Shown here: positions 43,150 to 50,677 of the stretch, in pieces | Layout of the letters: every line of letters begins with the position of its first letter | How positions within the stretch are numbered: position 1 is the first letter of the stretch | From: Streptomyces paradoxus | GTDB taxonomy: Bacteria > Actinomycetota > Actinomycetes > Streptomycetales > Streptomycetaceae | Reading direction: 5' to 3' | Length of the DNA stretch: 64,000 bases | Assembly (NCBI RefSeq): GCF_014202475.1 | Contig: NZ_JACHGV010000001.1 | Coordinates: forward strand, 800,186 to 864,185 | Made by a program: the position numbers and the translations under genes | The notes under the pieces: model-generated | Told to the model about the DNA's origin: nothing | The model's database searches: none | Seen by the model: the letters and a program-made list of their open reading frames with translations, nothing else

Positions 43150-46100
43150 TCACTCCTGCGGCGCGAGGAGGTCCTCGCACCAGGTGAAGCCCGCCGTCCC
43201 CGCTTCGTGCGCGACGACGAACCCCGTGGCGCAGGCGGCGATCGAGGAGACGGCGGTGGGCAGGTGGCAGGGCGTGGCCGGTTCCTGCCGGGTCACGAGG
43301 TCCCAGATCACGACACGCCCTTCCTCGCCGCCGCCCGCGGCGACGACGCGGCCTCCCGGCAGCCGCGCCGTGGCCAGTGCGGTCACCCGGCCCCGCAGAC
43401 CGGTGAGCGGTTCGGCCGGACCCGGGCGGCCGAGGTCCCACAGGCGGACCTCGCCGCCGGCCCCGCCGGACAGGACCACCGTCCGCTGGCCGGGCAGCTC
43501 CGCGGTGGCCACCGCGTCGATCCGTCCGCCGGAGCGGGTCAGCGCCGCCACCTCACGCCCGGTCGCCACGTCCCACACCAGCAGGGCGCCCCGGCGGTCG
43601 CCGCTGATCGCGAGGCCGGGGGTGCGACCGCCGTCGGTCAGGGCCGTCGCCAGCACCCAGCCGCGGTGCCCGGTGAAGGTGCTCAACGGATCTCCCGTCG
43701 CCAGGTCCCACACCGTCGCGAGGGCCGTGTCCCCGCCGGCGACCAGGACCTGCCGGCCGTCCGCGGCACGGCCCACCGCCACCGCCCTGACCCGTTCCGT
43801 GCAGCTGGGGAACGCGCGGACCAGACTGCCGCGCGTCAGCTCCCACATCCGCAGTGCACCGTCCCGGCCGCCCGCCACGACGACCGGCCCCACGTCCGGC
43901 AGTTCGGCCGTCGCCAGCGCCCGCACCAGCAGCCGTCGCCCCGAGTCGTCCAGCGCGCGCCGGTGTTCGCCCGTCGCCAAGTCCCGTACCTCCGCGCCCC
44001 GCTCGCCGCCCCCGGCGACACACAGCGCCGGCCCCTCCCCCGGCACGGCGACGGCCACCGCCTCCATCGCCTCCTCGTGGCCGGTCTCCGGGGCGTCGGG
44101 GCGGGCGTCCGTGACGTCCCAGACGACGGCGTGCCCGTCGGCGCCGCCGCTCACCGCCACGAGACGGTCGTCGATCAGCGCGACGTCGACGCCGTGCACG
44201 CCACCGGGGTGCGCGGCGAAGACGTAGGCGGGCCGGCCGGTGCCGATGTCCCACACGGCGACTCGTCCGTCGGCGCAGCCCGTGACGATCCGCCCGCGCT
44301 CGCCGTCGCCGCCCAGCGCCAGGCAGGTGATCACGCCGTGGCCCGCGGAGGCCGGCTCGTGCAGCAGTCGGCCCTCGGCGAGGTCCCACACCAGGACGCG
44401 TCCCGCACGGTCGCCGCTCACGGCGACGTGCCGGCCGCCGGCCGTACCCGTGGCGACCCGGGTCACCCGGCCCTCGTGTCCCGTCAGTGTGTGCAGCGCG
44501 CGCCCGTCGGCCGCGTTCCACACCTGCACCAGGCCGTCGTAGCAGCCGGTGACCGCCACGACCGTGCCGTCGTCCAGCGTCGCCGTGGCCACCACCCGGA
44601 CGAAGTCGGCGTGCGGGCCGAGGGAGCGGAGCCACTGGCCCGTCCGCACGTCGAAGACCCGGGCGTCCCGGTCCTCCCCGACGGCGATCGCGACCGGCGT
44701 GCCGTCCGGCAGCCGCGCCGCGGCGAGCCCGGAGAGCAGCACCATCGAGCTGTCCAGTCGCGTCAGCGTTCCCTCGTCCGGGTCCCATATGGCCGCCCGG
44801 TGGCCGTGCCCGGCGGCCACCGCGCGGATGCTCCCGTCGGGGAGGGAGACCGTGGCGAGCGACCGGATCGGCCCGGCACCGGCCCCCTGACGGCGGGTCA
44901 GGTCACCGGTGTTCAGGTCGTGGGCGTACAACCGGCCGTCCTCACCTCCCGTGAGGAGGACCGGGCGTCCGTCGGCGAGCCGGGCCGGCACGACCGCCCG
45001 GGCCGGGCCCGACAGACCGTCGAGGGTACGCAGGATGTTGCCGCCGAGCGGGTCCGACAGCCGTGTGCGGTGGGTGTCCCCGGTGCTGACGACCACGTAA
45101 TCACCGCGGCCGCGCGTCTCCCCGTCCGTGTCGCGGCCCGGCGCCCGGGCGAGCATCACCTGGGAGACCGGCCCGGCATGCCGACCGAGGGTCTGCAGCC
45201 GTGCCGGGGTCGCGGTCCGGCTCACGGCCCAGACCGGCCGGGCCGGCAGCGGGGGCGGACCCGGCTGGGAGGCCAGCGCGTCGGAAAGCCCGGTGTCCCG
45301 CCACACGGCCGCGTCGAGACTGAGCAGATCCCGCCGTGCGGCGGTGAGGTGACGGAGCGGATGGTGCGCCGTGGTCTGCCGGTAGATGTCGGCGCGCATC
45401 CGGGCCAGGTGGCCGCGGGCCCGGTGCAGGTGCCGTACGAGCCGGTCCGGGTCCGCGTGCAGCAGGTACGACACGTCCTCCAGCAGCGCGTCCAGCTGGT
45501 CCGGGCCGGCGTCGGCGGCGTGGTCGGCAGCGTGCCGCCGCAGGTAACGGTCCGCCCGGGACCAGTCACGGGTCCCTCCCTCGGCCGGCACGGTCGACAG
45601 CAGGGCGTTCAGCACGGCGCGGCCATCCGTGCGCCCCGCCAGGTGCTCGGCCGGCGCCCGGTGGAAGAAGCTGTAGAGCCTGCCGTCGTCCGCGGCCGGA
45701 CCGGCGCCGGGGTCGTAGGTGGTACGGAGGTAGAACCGGGCCCCGGCGAGGACCTCCGCCGTGTCCCGCTGCCGCGGCGGCAGCGCCCGGTCACGCGCCT
45801 CGGGCCGCAGCGCGAGGGCCACCCGGTGCAGGAGGCCGGACGGCATGCCCTGCCCGGCCGCCCGGGCGAGCGCCGTCAGCACCGCGTCGGTCCAGGGCAG
45901 TTCGGCCGTGAGGGTGCGCAGGTCCAGGTCGAGCATCCCCGGCAGGTCGCAGGGCAGTTCCCGGGCGATCTCGGCCCCGGAGAGGATGGTGCCCGCCCGG
46001 GAGAGCCGGCGCAGGTGCGCGCCGTACACGGCCGCGGTCAGGAAAGCCCCGTGCTCGGCGGAGCCCGACAGGCGACACGCGATCATGTCGGTCACGTCGG

Positions 46101-47652
46101 TGGAGTAGTCGGTGTCCAGCAGCCGGCCCAGATACGTGCCGAGGTGCTCGGCGAGCGACGCGGGCTGCTCGGCGTCGAGGTCGAGGAGCCGTTCGGGGTG
46201 GCCGGCGAGGGCCGCGTGCAGGCCGGGCAGGCTGTCCGGCCACAGCCGGGTGCCGATCAGGACCCGGCAGCCGGGCACCGGATCACCGCCGTCGCCCGTC
46301 AGCGGCAGCAGCACCTCCCGCAGCAGCCCGTCGGGGTCGTCGGCCTCGTCGAGCGCGTCGATCACGACGGTGACGTCGCCCACCGCACGCAGCGCGGCGG
46401 CCAGTTCCTCGAAGGTCGCGCCCGGCGCACCGGCGCGCGGCTGTGCGGGTCCGCGCTGCTGCCGGGGCAGGCGCAGTACCTGTGCCTGCCGGTGCAGCGA
46501 GTCCACGACGTCCTGGGTGGACAGGTGGTGGGCGTGCACGGCCAGCAGCCGCGGGTCGGGCGGCGGCCGGAAGTCGCGCAGGCCGAGGCGCTCGCGCAGG
46601 GGGCGCAGCCGGGGATGGACGGTGCACACCGTCACCCCGAGGAGCGCCGACTTCCCCGCCCCGGGCCTGCCGGTGACGGCCAGCAGGCGGTGCCGCCCGG
46701 TCCGGGGGGCGCCGAGCCACTCCTCGATGCGCCGGAGCTCGCTCCGGCGCCCGCTGAAGAAGAACGCCTCCGCGTCCGGGGTGCCGGCGGCCCGGGCGGC
46801 GAAGTGGTGCAGGTCCAGTCGGGGGTCCAGCCGGTCGGCGTAGCGCCGCAGGGAGGCGACCGCTTCGGCCCGGTACTGCTCCTCGGCGTCGGCGGAGTGG
46901 CTGGGGTTGCGCAAGAAGGGCGCCGGTGGCAGGGACGCCTCGTCGTGCTTGGTGCACACCACGTCCTGCTTCGGCGTGTTCGCGGCGGCGTCGAGGCGTC
47001 GCAGTTCCGCGTCGATCTCCTCCGCCAGCAGGGTCACGGGTACGTGTTCCAGCTCAGGGGGGATGTCCAGGGTGCGGCGGGCGATGCGGTCGATCACCGT
47101 CGCGGCCGCCTTGCTGAAGCGCGCTCCGTAGGTGATCTTCCCGGCCGCGCAGGCCGCGATCACCCAGGCGTTGCGGCTCTCCACGCCGAGCAGGCGCTGG
47201 GTGAGCTGTGCGGTGAGGGCCGTGCCGCCGCCGCACACGTCGAGCAGGAACAGGACCGGCCCGCCGTCCTCGTGTTCGACATCCCGGAGCAGCTCGTCGG
47301 CGTCCACGCTGGTCCTGCGGATGCCGTTGGGGAGCGTTGTGGTGTTCCTCATCGCCAGGTACAGCACGGGCCCGAAGGTCTGCGCGTGGCCGCTGAAGTG
47401 GACCAGGAGGGGGTCCTGGCCGGCCCGCTCACGCGCTGTCTCCCACGCGACGCGGAACTCGGCGGGCGTCGGGTCGAGCACGGGCTCGGTCACGTCGAGC
47501 CCGGCCCGCAGGAGCGCGTGGGCGACGTCGCGCACGGCTTCGGCCACGCTGGGCAGGGGTTCGAGCGGAAGCACCCCCGCGGCCTCTTCCTCCTCGGTCG
47601 GGACACGCGCGGGGAAGTCTCCCGCGCCCACCACGAGTGCGTGCACTGTCAC
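43150..47652 (-). CDS. Caspase-like protease - P-loop NTPase - WD40 protein
   Basis: A 1500-residue multidomain protein. Residues 1-230 are a caspase/peptidase C14 fold with catalytic His89 (LVHFSGHAQ) and Cys140 (FLLDVCGGGTA). Residues about 295-560 are a STAND/NACHT-like NTPase with Walker A at 328-335 (GRPGAGKS) and Walker B near 430-438 (VVIDALDEADD). A helical region follows, then from about residue 830 to the end roughly 14 WD40-type blades (VQVWNAADGR, VLVWDLAEGR, VAVWDIGTGR, ATVWDLATGD, LLVWDVATGR, VVIWDLVTRQ and others), enough for two seven-bladed propellers. The start GTG at 47652 is preferred over the ATG at 47679 because GGAGGGGGAAG precedes it. Family knowledge: sensor propeller, NTPase switch, protease effector. 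Third gene of a minus-strand operon. Confidence 0.9.
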   Translation of the reverse strand: MTVHALVVGAGDFPARVPTEEEEAAGVLPLEPLPSVAEAVRDVAHALLRAGLDVTEPVLDPTPAEFRVAWETARERAGQDPLLVHFSGHAQTFGPVLYLAMRNTTTLPNGIRRTSVDADELLRDVEHEDGGPVLFLLDVCGGGTALTAQLTQRLLGVESRNAWVIAACAAGKITYGARFSKAAATVIDRIARRTLDIPPELEHVPVTLLAEEIDAELRRLDAAANTPKQDVVCTKHDEASLPPAPFLRNPSHSADAEEQYRAEAVASLRRYADRLDPRLDLHHFAARAAGTPDAEAFFFSGRRSELRRIEEWLGAPRTGRHRLLAVTGRPGAGKSALLGVTVCTVHPRLRPLRERLGLRDFRPPPDPRLLAVHAHHLSTQDVVDSLHRQAQVLRLPRQQRGPAQPRAGAPGATFEELAAALRAVGDVTVVIDALDEADDPDGLLREVLLPLTGDGGDPVPGCRVLIGTRLWPDSLPGLHAALAGHPERLLDLDAEQPASLAEHLGTYLGRLLDTDYSTDVTDMIACRLSGSAEHGAFLTAAVYGAHLRRLSRAGTILSGAEIARELPCDLPGMLDLDLRTLTAELPWTDAVLTALARAAGQGMPSGLLHRVALALRPEARDRALPPRQRDTAEVLAGARFYLRTTYDPGAGPAADDGRLYSFFHRAPAEHLAGRTDGRAVLNALLSTVPAEGGTRDWSRADRYLRRHAADHAADAGPDQLDALLEDVSYLLHADPDRLVRHLHRARGHLARMRADIYRQTTAHHPLRHLTAARRDLLSLDAAVWRDTGLSDALASQPGPPPLPARPVWAVSRTATPARLQTLGRHAGPVSQVMLARAPGRDTDGETRGRGDYVVVSTGDTHRTRLSDPLGGNILRTLDGLSGPARAVVPARLADGRPVLLTGGEDGRLYAHDLNTGDLTRRQGAGAGPIRSLATVSLPDGSIRAVAAGHGHRAAIWDPDEGTLTRLDSSMVLLSGLAAARLPDGTPVAIAVGEDRDARVFDVRTGQWLRSLGPHADFVRVVATATLDDGTVVAVTGCYDGLVQVWNAADGRALHTLTGHEGRVTRVATGTAGGRHVAVSGDRAGRVLVWDLAEGRLLHEPASAGHGVITCLALGGDGERGRIVTGCADGRVAVWDIGTGRPAYVFAAHPGGVHGVDVALIDDRLVAVSGGADGHAVVWDVTDARPDAPETGHEEAMEAVAVAVPGEGPALCVAGGGERGAEVRDLATGEHRRALDDSGRRLLVRALATAELPDVGPVVVAGGRDGALRMWELTRGSLVRAFPSCTERVRAVAVGRAADGRQVLVAGGDTALATVWDLATGDPLSTFTGHRGWVLATALTDGGRTPGLAISGDRRGALLVWDVATGREVAALTRSGGRIDAVATAELPGQRTVVLSGGAGGEVRLWDLGRPGPAEPLTGLRGRVTALATARLPGGRVVAAGGGEEGRVVIWDLVTRQEPATPCHLPTAVSSIAACATGFVVAHEAGTAGFTWCEDLLAPQE

Positions 47653-47709
47653 GGCCGTGCTTCCCCCTCCGTACGGCATGGTCCTCGGGCGGGCGCCCGC
47701 TGTACGGGA

Positions 47710-48591
47710 TCAGTCCGTGAAGTGGGGCGCGAGCGCGGCCGCCGTCAGCCCGGCCGCGAGGTAGCCGCCGAGGGTGTGCGGATCGAAGAGGCCGATGTCG
47801 GTGGTGGCGTGCACGTCGACCGGGAAGGCACCGCCCAGCTCGCGCGGCACCGCCAGCAGGTCCCCCACGTCGGCGATGTTCACCCAGTGCCGCACCCCGG
47901 GGGGCCGCGCCCCGCGGCCGGCGGTGGGTTCGGGGTCCAGCTTGCGCATGATCGCCGGGAGTCCGAGCGGCGAGCCGAGGGTGAGCAACAGGTCGAGTTC
48001 CAGGTCCGGATGGGCGTGCAGGGTCTCGTACGCGACCACGCTGCCCAGGGAGTGGGCCACGACGACCCGTGCGCCGTGGTCGCGCACGGCCTGGGCCACG
48101 GTCGCCCGAACGGCCTTGCGGCGGCCGGGACGTGAGGTGTACGCATCGGTGTCCTGGAGTGTGGCCACCACCAGGCGGGACAGCAGTTCCGCCAGCCGCT
48201 GCCGGGCTGCGGGCCGCGCGTCGCCCGCGCGCTGTTCCACGAGCCCGTGCACGGCCCACCGCAGCGGCGAGAGCATGCCGGCCTGGCCTTCCGCGGGCCG
48301 TGCCACTCCTGCCGTCTCCAGCCACTCCCACGCCTCGCCCTCCTGGGCGGACGTCAGGTCCTCCAGGGTGCCCGCATCCGCGGACTGCTGTTCGGGACGG
48401 TGGTCGTCGGCGAGTTGGTGCGCGTAGTACGCCATGACCAGTTCGGGCAGCGGCACATGGGACAGTCCCGCCGCGCTCAGCCCCTTGCGCAGCCGGTCCG
48501 CCGCGGCGGCGGCCTTGAGTTCCGCGGCCTGCTCCGGCGACGCGCCCCGCACGAGGTTCCCGATACCGTGCACGAGCACCACGGTTCCCAT
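47710..48591 (-). CDS. Alpha/beta-fold serine hydrolase
   Basis: A 293-residue alpha/beta hydrolase. TVVLVHGIGNLVRG is the oxyanion HG strand; ARVVVAHSLGSVVAYETLHA carries the GxSxG-type nucleophile (HSLGS); ADVGDLLAVPRELGG provides an Asp and a His lies in LFDPH near the C-terminus. A helical lid spans about residues 25-120. The family includes lipases/esterases found next to STAND and caspase genes. Start: ATG at 48591 (MGTVVLVHG) is chosen; ATGs at 48606 and 48666 would lengthen it. 57 bases before the caspase gene and 99 after the HEXXH gene; all three are co-directional and probably one transcript. Could attack membrane lipids on activation (inference). Confidence 0.82.
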   Translation of the reverse strand: MGTVVLVHGIGNLVRGASPEQAAELKAAAAADRLRKGLSAAGLSHVPLPELVMAYYAHQLADDHRPEQQSADAGTLEDLTSAQEGEAWEWLETAGVARPAEGQAGMLSPLRWAVHGLVEQRAGDARPAARQRLAELLSRLVVATLQDTDAYTSRPGRRKAVRATVAQAVRDHGARVVVAHSLGSVVAYETLHAHPDLELDLLLTLGSPLGLPAIMRKLDPEPTAGRGARPPGVRHWVNIADVGDLLAVPRELGGAFPVDVHATTDIGLFDPHTLGGYLAAGLTAAALAPHFTD

Positions 48592-48690
48592 CCCCACCAC
48601 CCCCATGGCCCGGCCGACGACCTGATGTGGGGGGACTTGTACCCCGTGCGCCGCGCCCCGCAACACCGGGAGGGCCGGGGAGCCGGCGCC

Positions 48691-50046
48691 TCAGCCGCCC
48701 GTCCGCCCGGCCCGGTTGCGCTCCGTCCAGCGCGCGCGATGGTCCTCCGCCTGCTGCCGCGCCTCGCGCACGGCGGACGCGGGCAGCGGTACGGTGCGCA
48801 GTTCGGCCAGGGCCTTGCCCATGGCGGCGACGAACCGGCGGCCGGTGCCGGTCAGCGCGCTCCGGTCGGCCAGCATCGCCTCCTTGGTCTCCGACGCCGC
48901 CTCACGCCACCGGGCACACCGCACATGAGCCCGGTGCCGTTCCGCCGGGTCGGACAGGAAGGCGGCCTCCCGGGACCAGAAGCGGGCCACGGACAGAAAG
49001 GCGTACGTGCCGTGCAGCAGGCCGTACAGCGGCCTCGGGTCGTCCCGCCACGGCGCGTAGTACCGCCTGCCCGGCTCCGCCGTACCCGGTTCGGCGAGCA
49101 GGTCGACGAGGTGCATCACGGCCGCCAGCTTGCTGTGCTGCATCTCGTGGACCAGCGTCTCGGCCAGGTCGCGCGCGTGCGGGGGCCGCGACAGCGTCAC
49201 GCCACCGAACATCTCGGCCGCGCTTCCGCTGCGCCCCGCGGACGATCCCTCGGCGAGGGGCACCGGAGTCAGCGTGCGCAGGCCGGCGTCCAGCTCCGCG
49301 GCGTAGTCGGCGTGCCGGGCCCGCAGCAGCCTCATCGCGCTCGCGGCCGTGGCACGCCAGAGGCGCAGTTCGTCCTCGGGCAGCCGGTACGGCCGTTCCG
49401 CGGCCGTCGCCACGACCTGGTCGACGTCGTCGAGCAGGCACGACGCCTCCGGCCCGGGCATCGCGCCCCGCAGCGGCCACCAGCCCTGCCGCTCGGCACC
49501 CAGCGCTGTCGCGTGCGGCAGGTCCACCCGCAGGCCCGTCCCGGTATCGAGGACGGTGCCCGTGCGGTCGCCGCGCAGCAGCAGGGCCGCACCGGCGGCC
49601 GTGTCCGGGAGGCGGACCGCCCCCAGCCCGGGCAGGACGACTCCCGGCGGGGCGGCGGACAGACCGATCGAGACGTCCAGGCCGGTGGCGGTGGCGGCCG
49701 CGGCCGCCACCGAGGCGAGCGGCAGGGAGCCGACGGCGGCGGGCGCGCACCCGTCGAGGATCCGCCAGGTCGTCACCAGCCGCGGCCCCACCGAGGGGTG
49801 GCCGAGGATGCGCCGGGTCACGTCCGGCGCCGTGTGCCAGGCGTCGGTGAGCACGCCGAACAGCCGGTCCACTGCGCGCCCCGTGTCCCCGCCGTGTTCC
49901 CCGGCCCGGTCCAGCGTGGCCCTGAGCAGCAGCAGCCGCCGGCTGTACTCGCTCTCCCGGAGCAGCCGCACGGTCTCGGCGCCCCCACCGCCCCGGGCGA
50001 GCGCGGCGAGCAGCCGGCCGTCCAGGCGGTACGCGGGCGGGGTCAC
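48691..50046 (-). CDS. HEXXH-motif protein (peptide modification/metalloprotease-like)
   Basis: A 451-residue protein. LAETLVHEMQHSKLAAVMHL contains the zinc HEXXH (residues 300-304); the C-terminal part (YYAPWRDDPRPLYGLLHGTY, AFLSVARFW) contains a further His and the conserved WRDDPRPL segment. These match the HEXXH domain (TIGR04267-like) found in Streptomyces next to or fused to the FxsB radical SAM maturase of FxSxx-COOH systems. The first 290 residues are Ala/Leu-rich with no other named domain. GTG start at 50046. It is the first gene of the minus-strand operon and is divergent from the fxsA-like gene. The radical SAM partner is not in the window. Confidence 0.78.
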   Translation of the reverse strand: MTPPAYRLDGRLLAALARGGGGAETVRLLRESEYSRRLLLLRATLDRAGEHGGDTGRAVDRLFGVLTDAWHTAPDVTRRILGHPSVGPRLVTTWRILDGCAPAAVGSLPLASVAAAAATATGLDVSIGLSAAPPGVVLPGLGAVRLPDTAAGAALLLRGDRTGTVLDTGTGLRVDLPHATALGAERQGWWPLRGAMPGPEASCLLDDVDQVVATAAERPYRLPEDELRLWRATAASAMRLLRARHADYAAELDAGLRTLTPVPLAEGSSAGRSGSAAEMFGGVTLSRPPHARDLAETLVHEMQHSKLAAVMHLVDLLAEPGTAEPGRRYYAPWRDDPRPLYGLLHGTYAFLSVARFWSREAAFLSDPAERHRAHVRCARWREAASETKEAMLADRSALTGTGRRFVAAMGKALAELRTVPLPASAVREARQQAEDHRARWTERNRAGRTGG

Positions 50047-50402
50047 CGTCGCGTGGTCCGGACTCAGGTCCGCTCCCGGAGGGGCGCGGAATCCTTCGCA
50101 CGTCCCGGGAACAGGGTCACGACACCTTTCGTGGCAGGGTCGTGCGCCACTTCCGGCTCACCCGTTTCGGTACCCATGGAGCTCCTGTGTGCGAACGAAT
50201 TCACGCTCCGAACCAAGAAGGTTTCCTGCGGCGTACGAGACGATCCGAGGACCGGACGAAGCGCCGCACTTGTCGGTAGACTCATTCGAGTCTGACAGCA
50301 AGTCATCAGTTTGGCAGCCGAGTTGAGAGGCCGAACCACAACTGTCCGGCAGTCCTCCACTCGTGGCGGATTCTCGACTCAATCGGGACGGCGGGGCTCC
50401 GT
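50047..50402. promoter_or_regulatory. Divergent control region of the two operons
   Basis: 356 bases without a gene and clearly lower in G+C than the neighbourhood. It must hold the promoters of the HEXXH operon (minus) and the fxsA-like operon (plus). It contains the palindrome at 50278-50293. I could not identify clean -35/-10 pairs. Confidence 0.5.
50278..50293. promoter_or_regulatory. Palindrome AGACTC-ATTC-GAGTCT
   Basis: Perfect 6-bp arms with a 4-base centre, 110 bases upstream of the fxsA-like start. A candidate operator; no local regulator gene is obvious. Confidence 0.45.
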
Positions 50403-50609
50403 ATGGATGATCAGACCGAAACGCGGGAGGTGCTGGATTCTCCCTTGGTTGATCTTTCGAATTTACCCTTCGACGCAATCCGGTCACTGCCCGAATCCGT
50501 GATAGTGAGTGCCTTGCGGCGTGTGCGGCGGGAAGCGTCACGTCCCGAGGCCATGTTCACCACGAATCACGAGAAGGACCCCGGCGGCGGTGAAGCGCAG
50601 AAGGAGTGA
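50403..50609 (+). CDS. FxsA-like small peptide (FxSxx-COOH relative) with TTA codon
   Basis: A 68-residue peptide: MDDQTETREVLDSPLVDLSN, LPFDAIRSLPESVIVSALRR, VRREASRPEAM, then FTTNHEKDPGGGEAQKE. The middle (SPLVDLSNLPFDAIRSLPES..ALRRV) matches the FXSXX-COOH precursor family of radical-SAM-modified peptides. Normally such peptides end F-x-S-x-x; here the equivalent F-T-T-N-H is followed by 12 more residues. Codon 21 is TTA (50463-50465), one of only two TTA codons I found in real genes here, and rare codons TCT, GTT, CTT, ATA also occur. The gene thus depends on the bldA tRNA and has codon use unlike its neighbours. No strong ribosome site. Divergent from the HEXXH gene and upstream of an FxsT-like gene. 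Confidence 0.72.
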   Translation: MDDQTETREVLDSPLVDLSNLPFDAIRSLPESVIVSALRRVRREASRPEAMFTTNHEKDPGGGEAQKE

Positions 50610-50677
50610 CCGCCCGAGCCCGCCCACCGCCCGTTCCCCGCGTCCGACCACCACCGACGAAGCGAAGCGGAGCCGAG

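Noticed and set aside
42379..48135. Very long plus-strand open frame across the caspase-WD40 gene
   Set aside because: It is antisense to a gene with clear domains, and its product is Arg/Gly/Pro-rich low complexity, the usual shadow in high-G+C DNA.
50606..50677. Upstream GTG start for the FxsT-like gene overlapping the peptide stop
   Set aside because: The extra 24 residues are Pro/Arg-rich and the GTG has no spacing for a ribosome site; the ATG at 50678 has GGAG at a normal distance.
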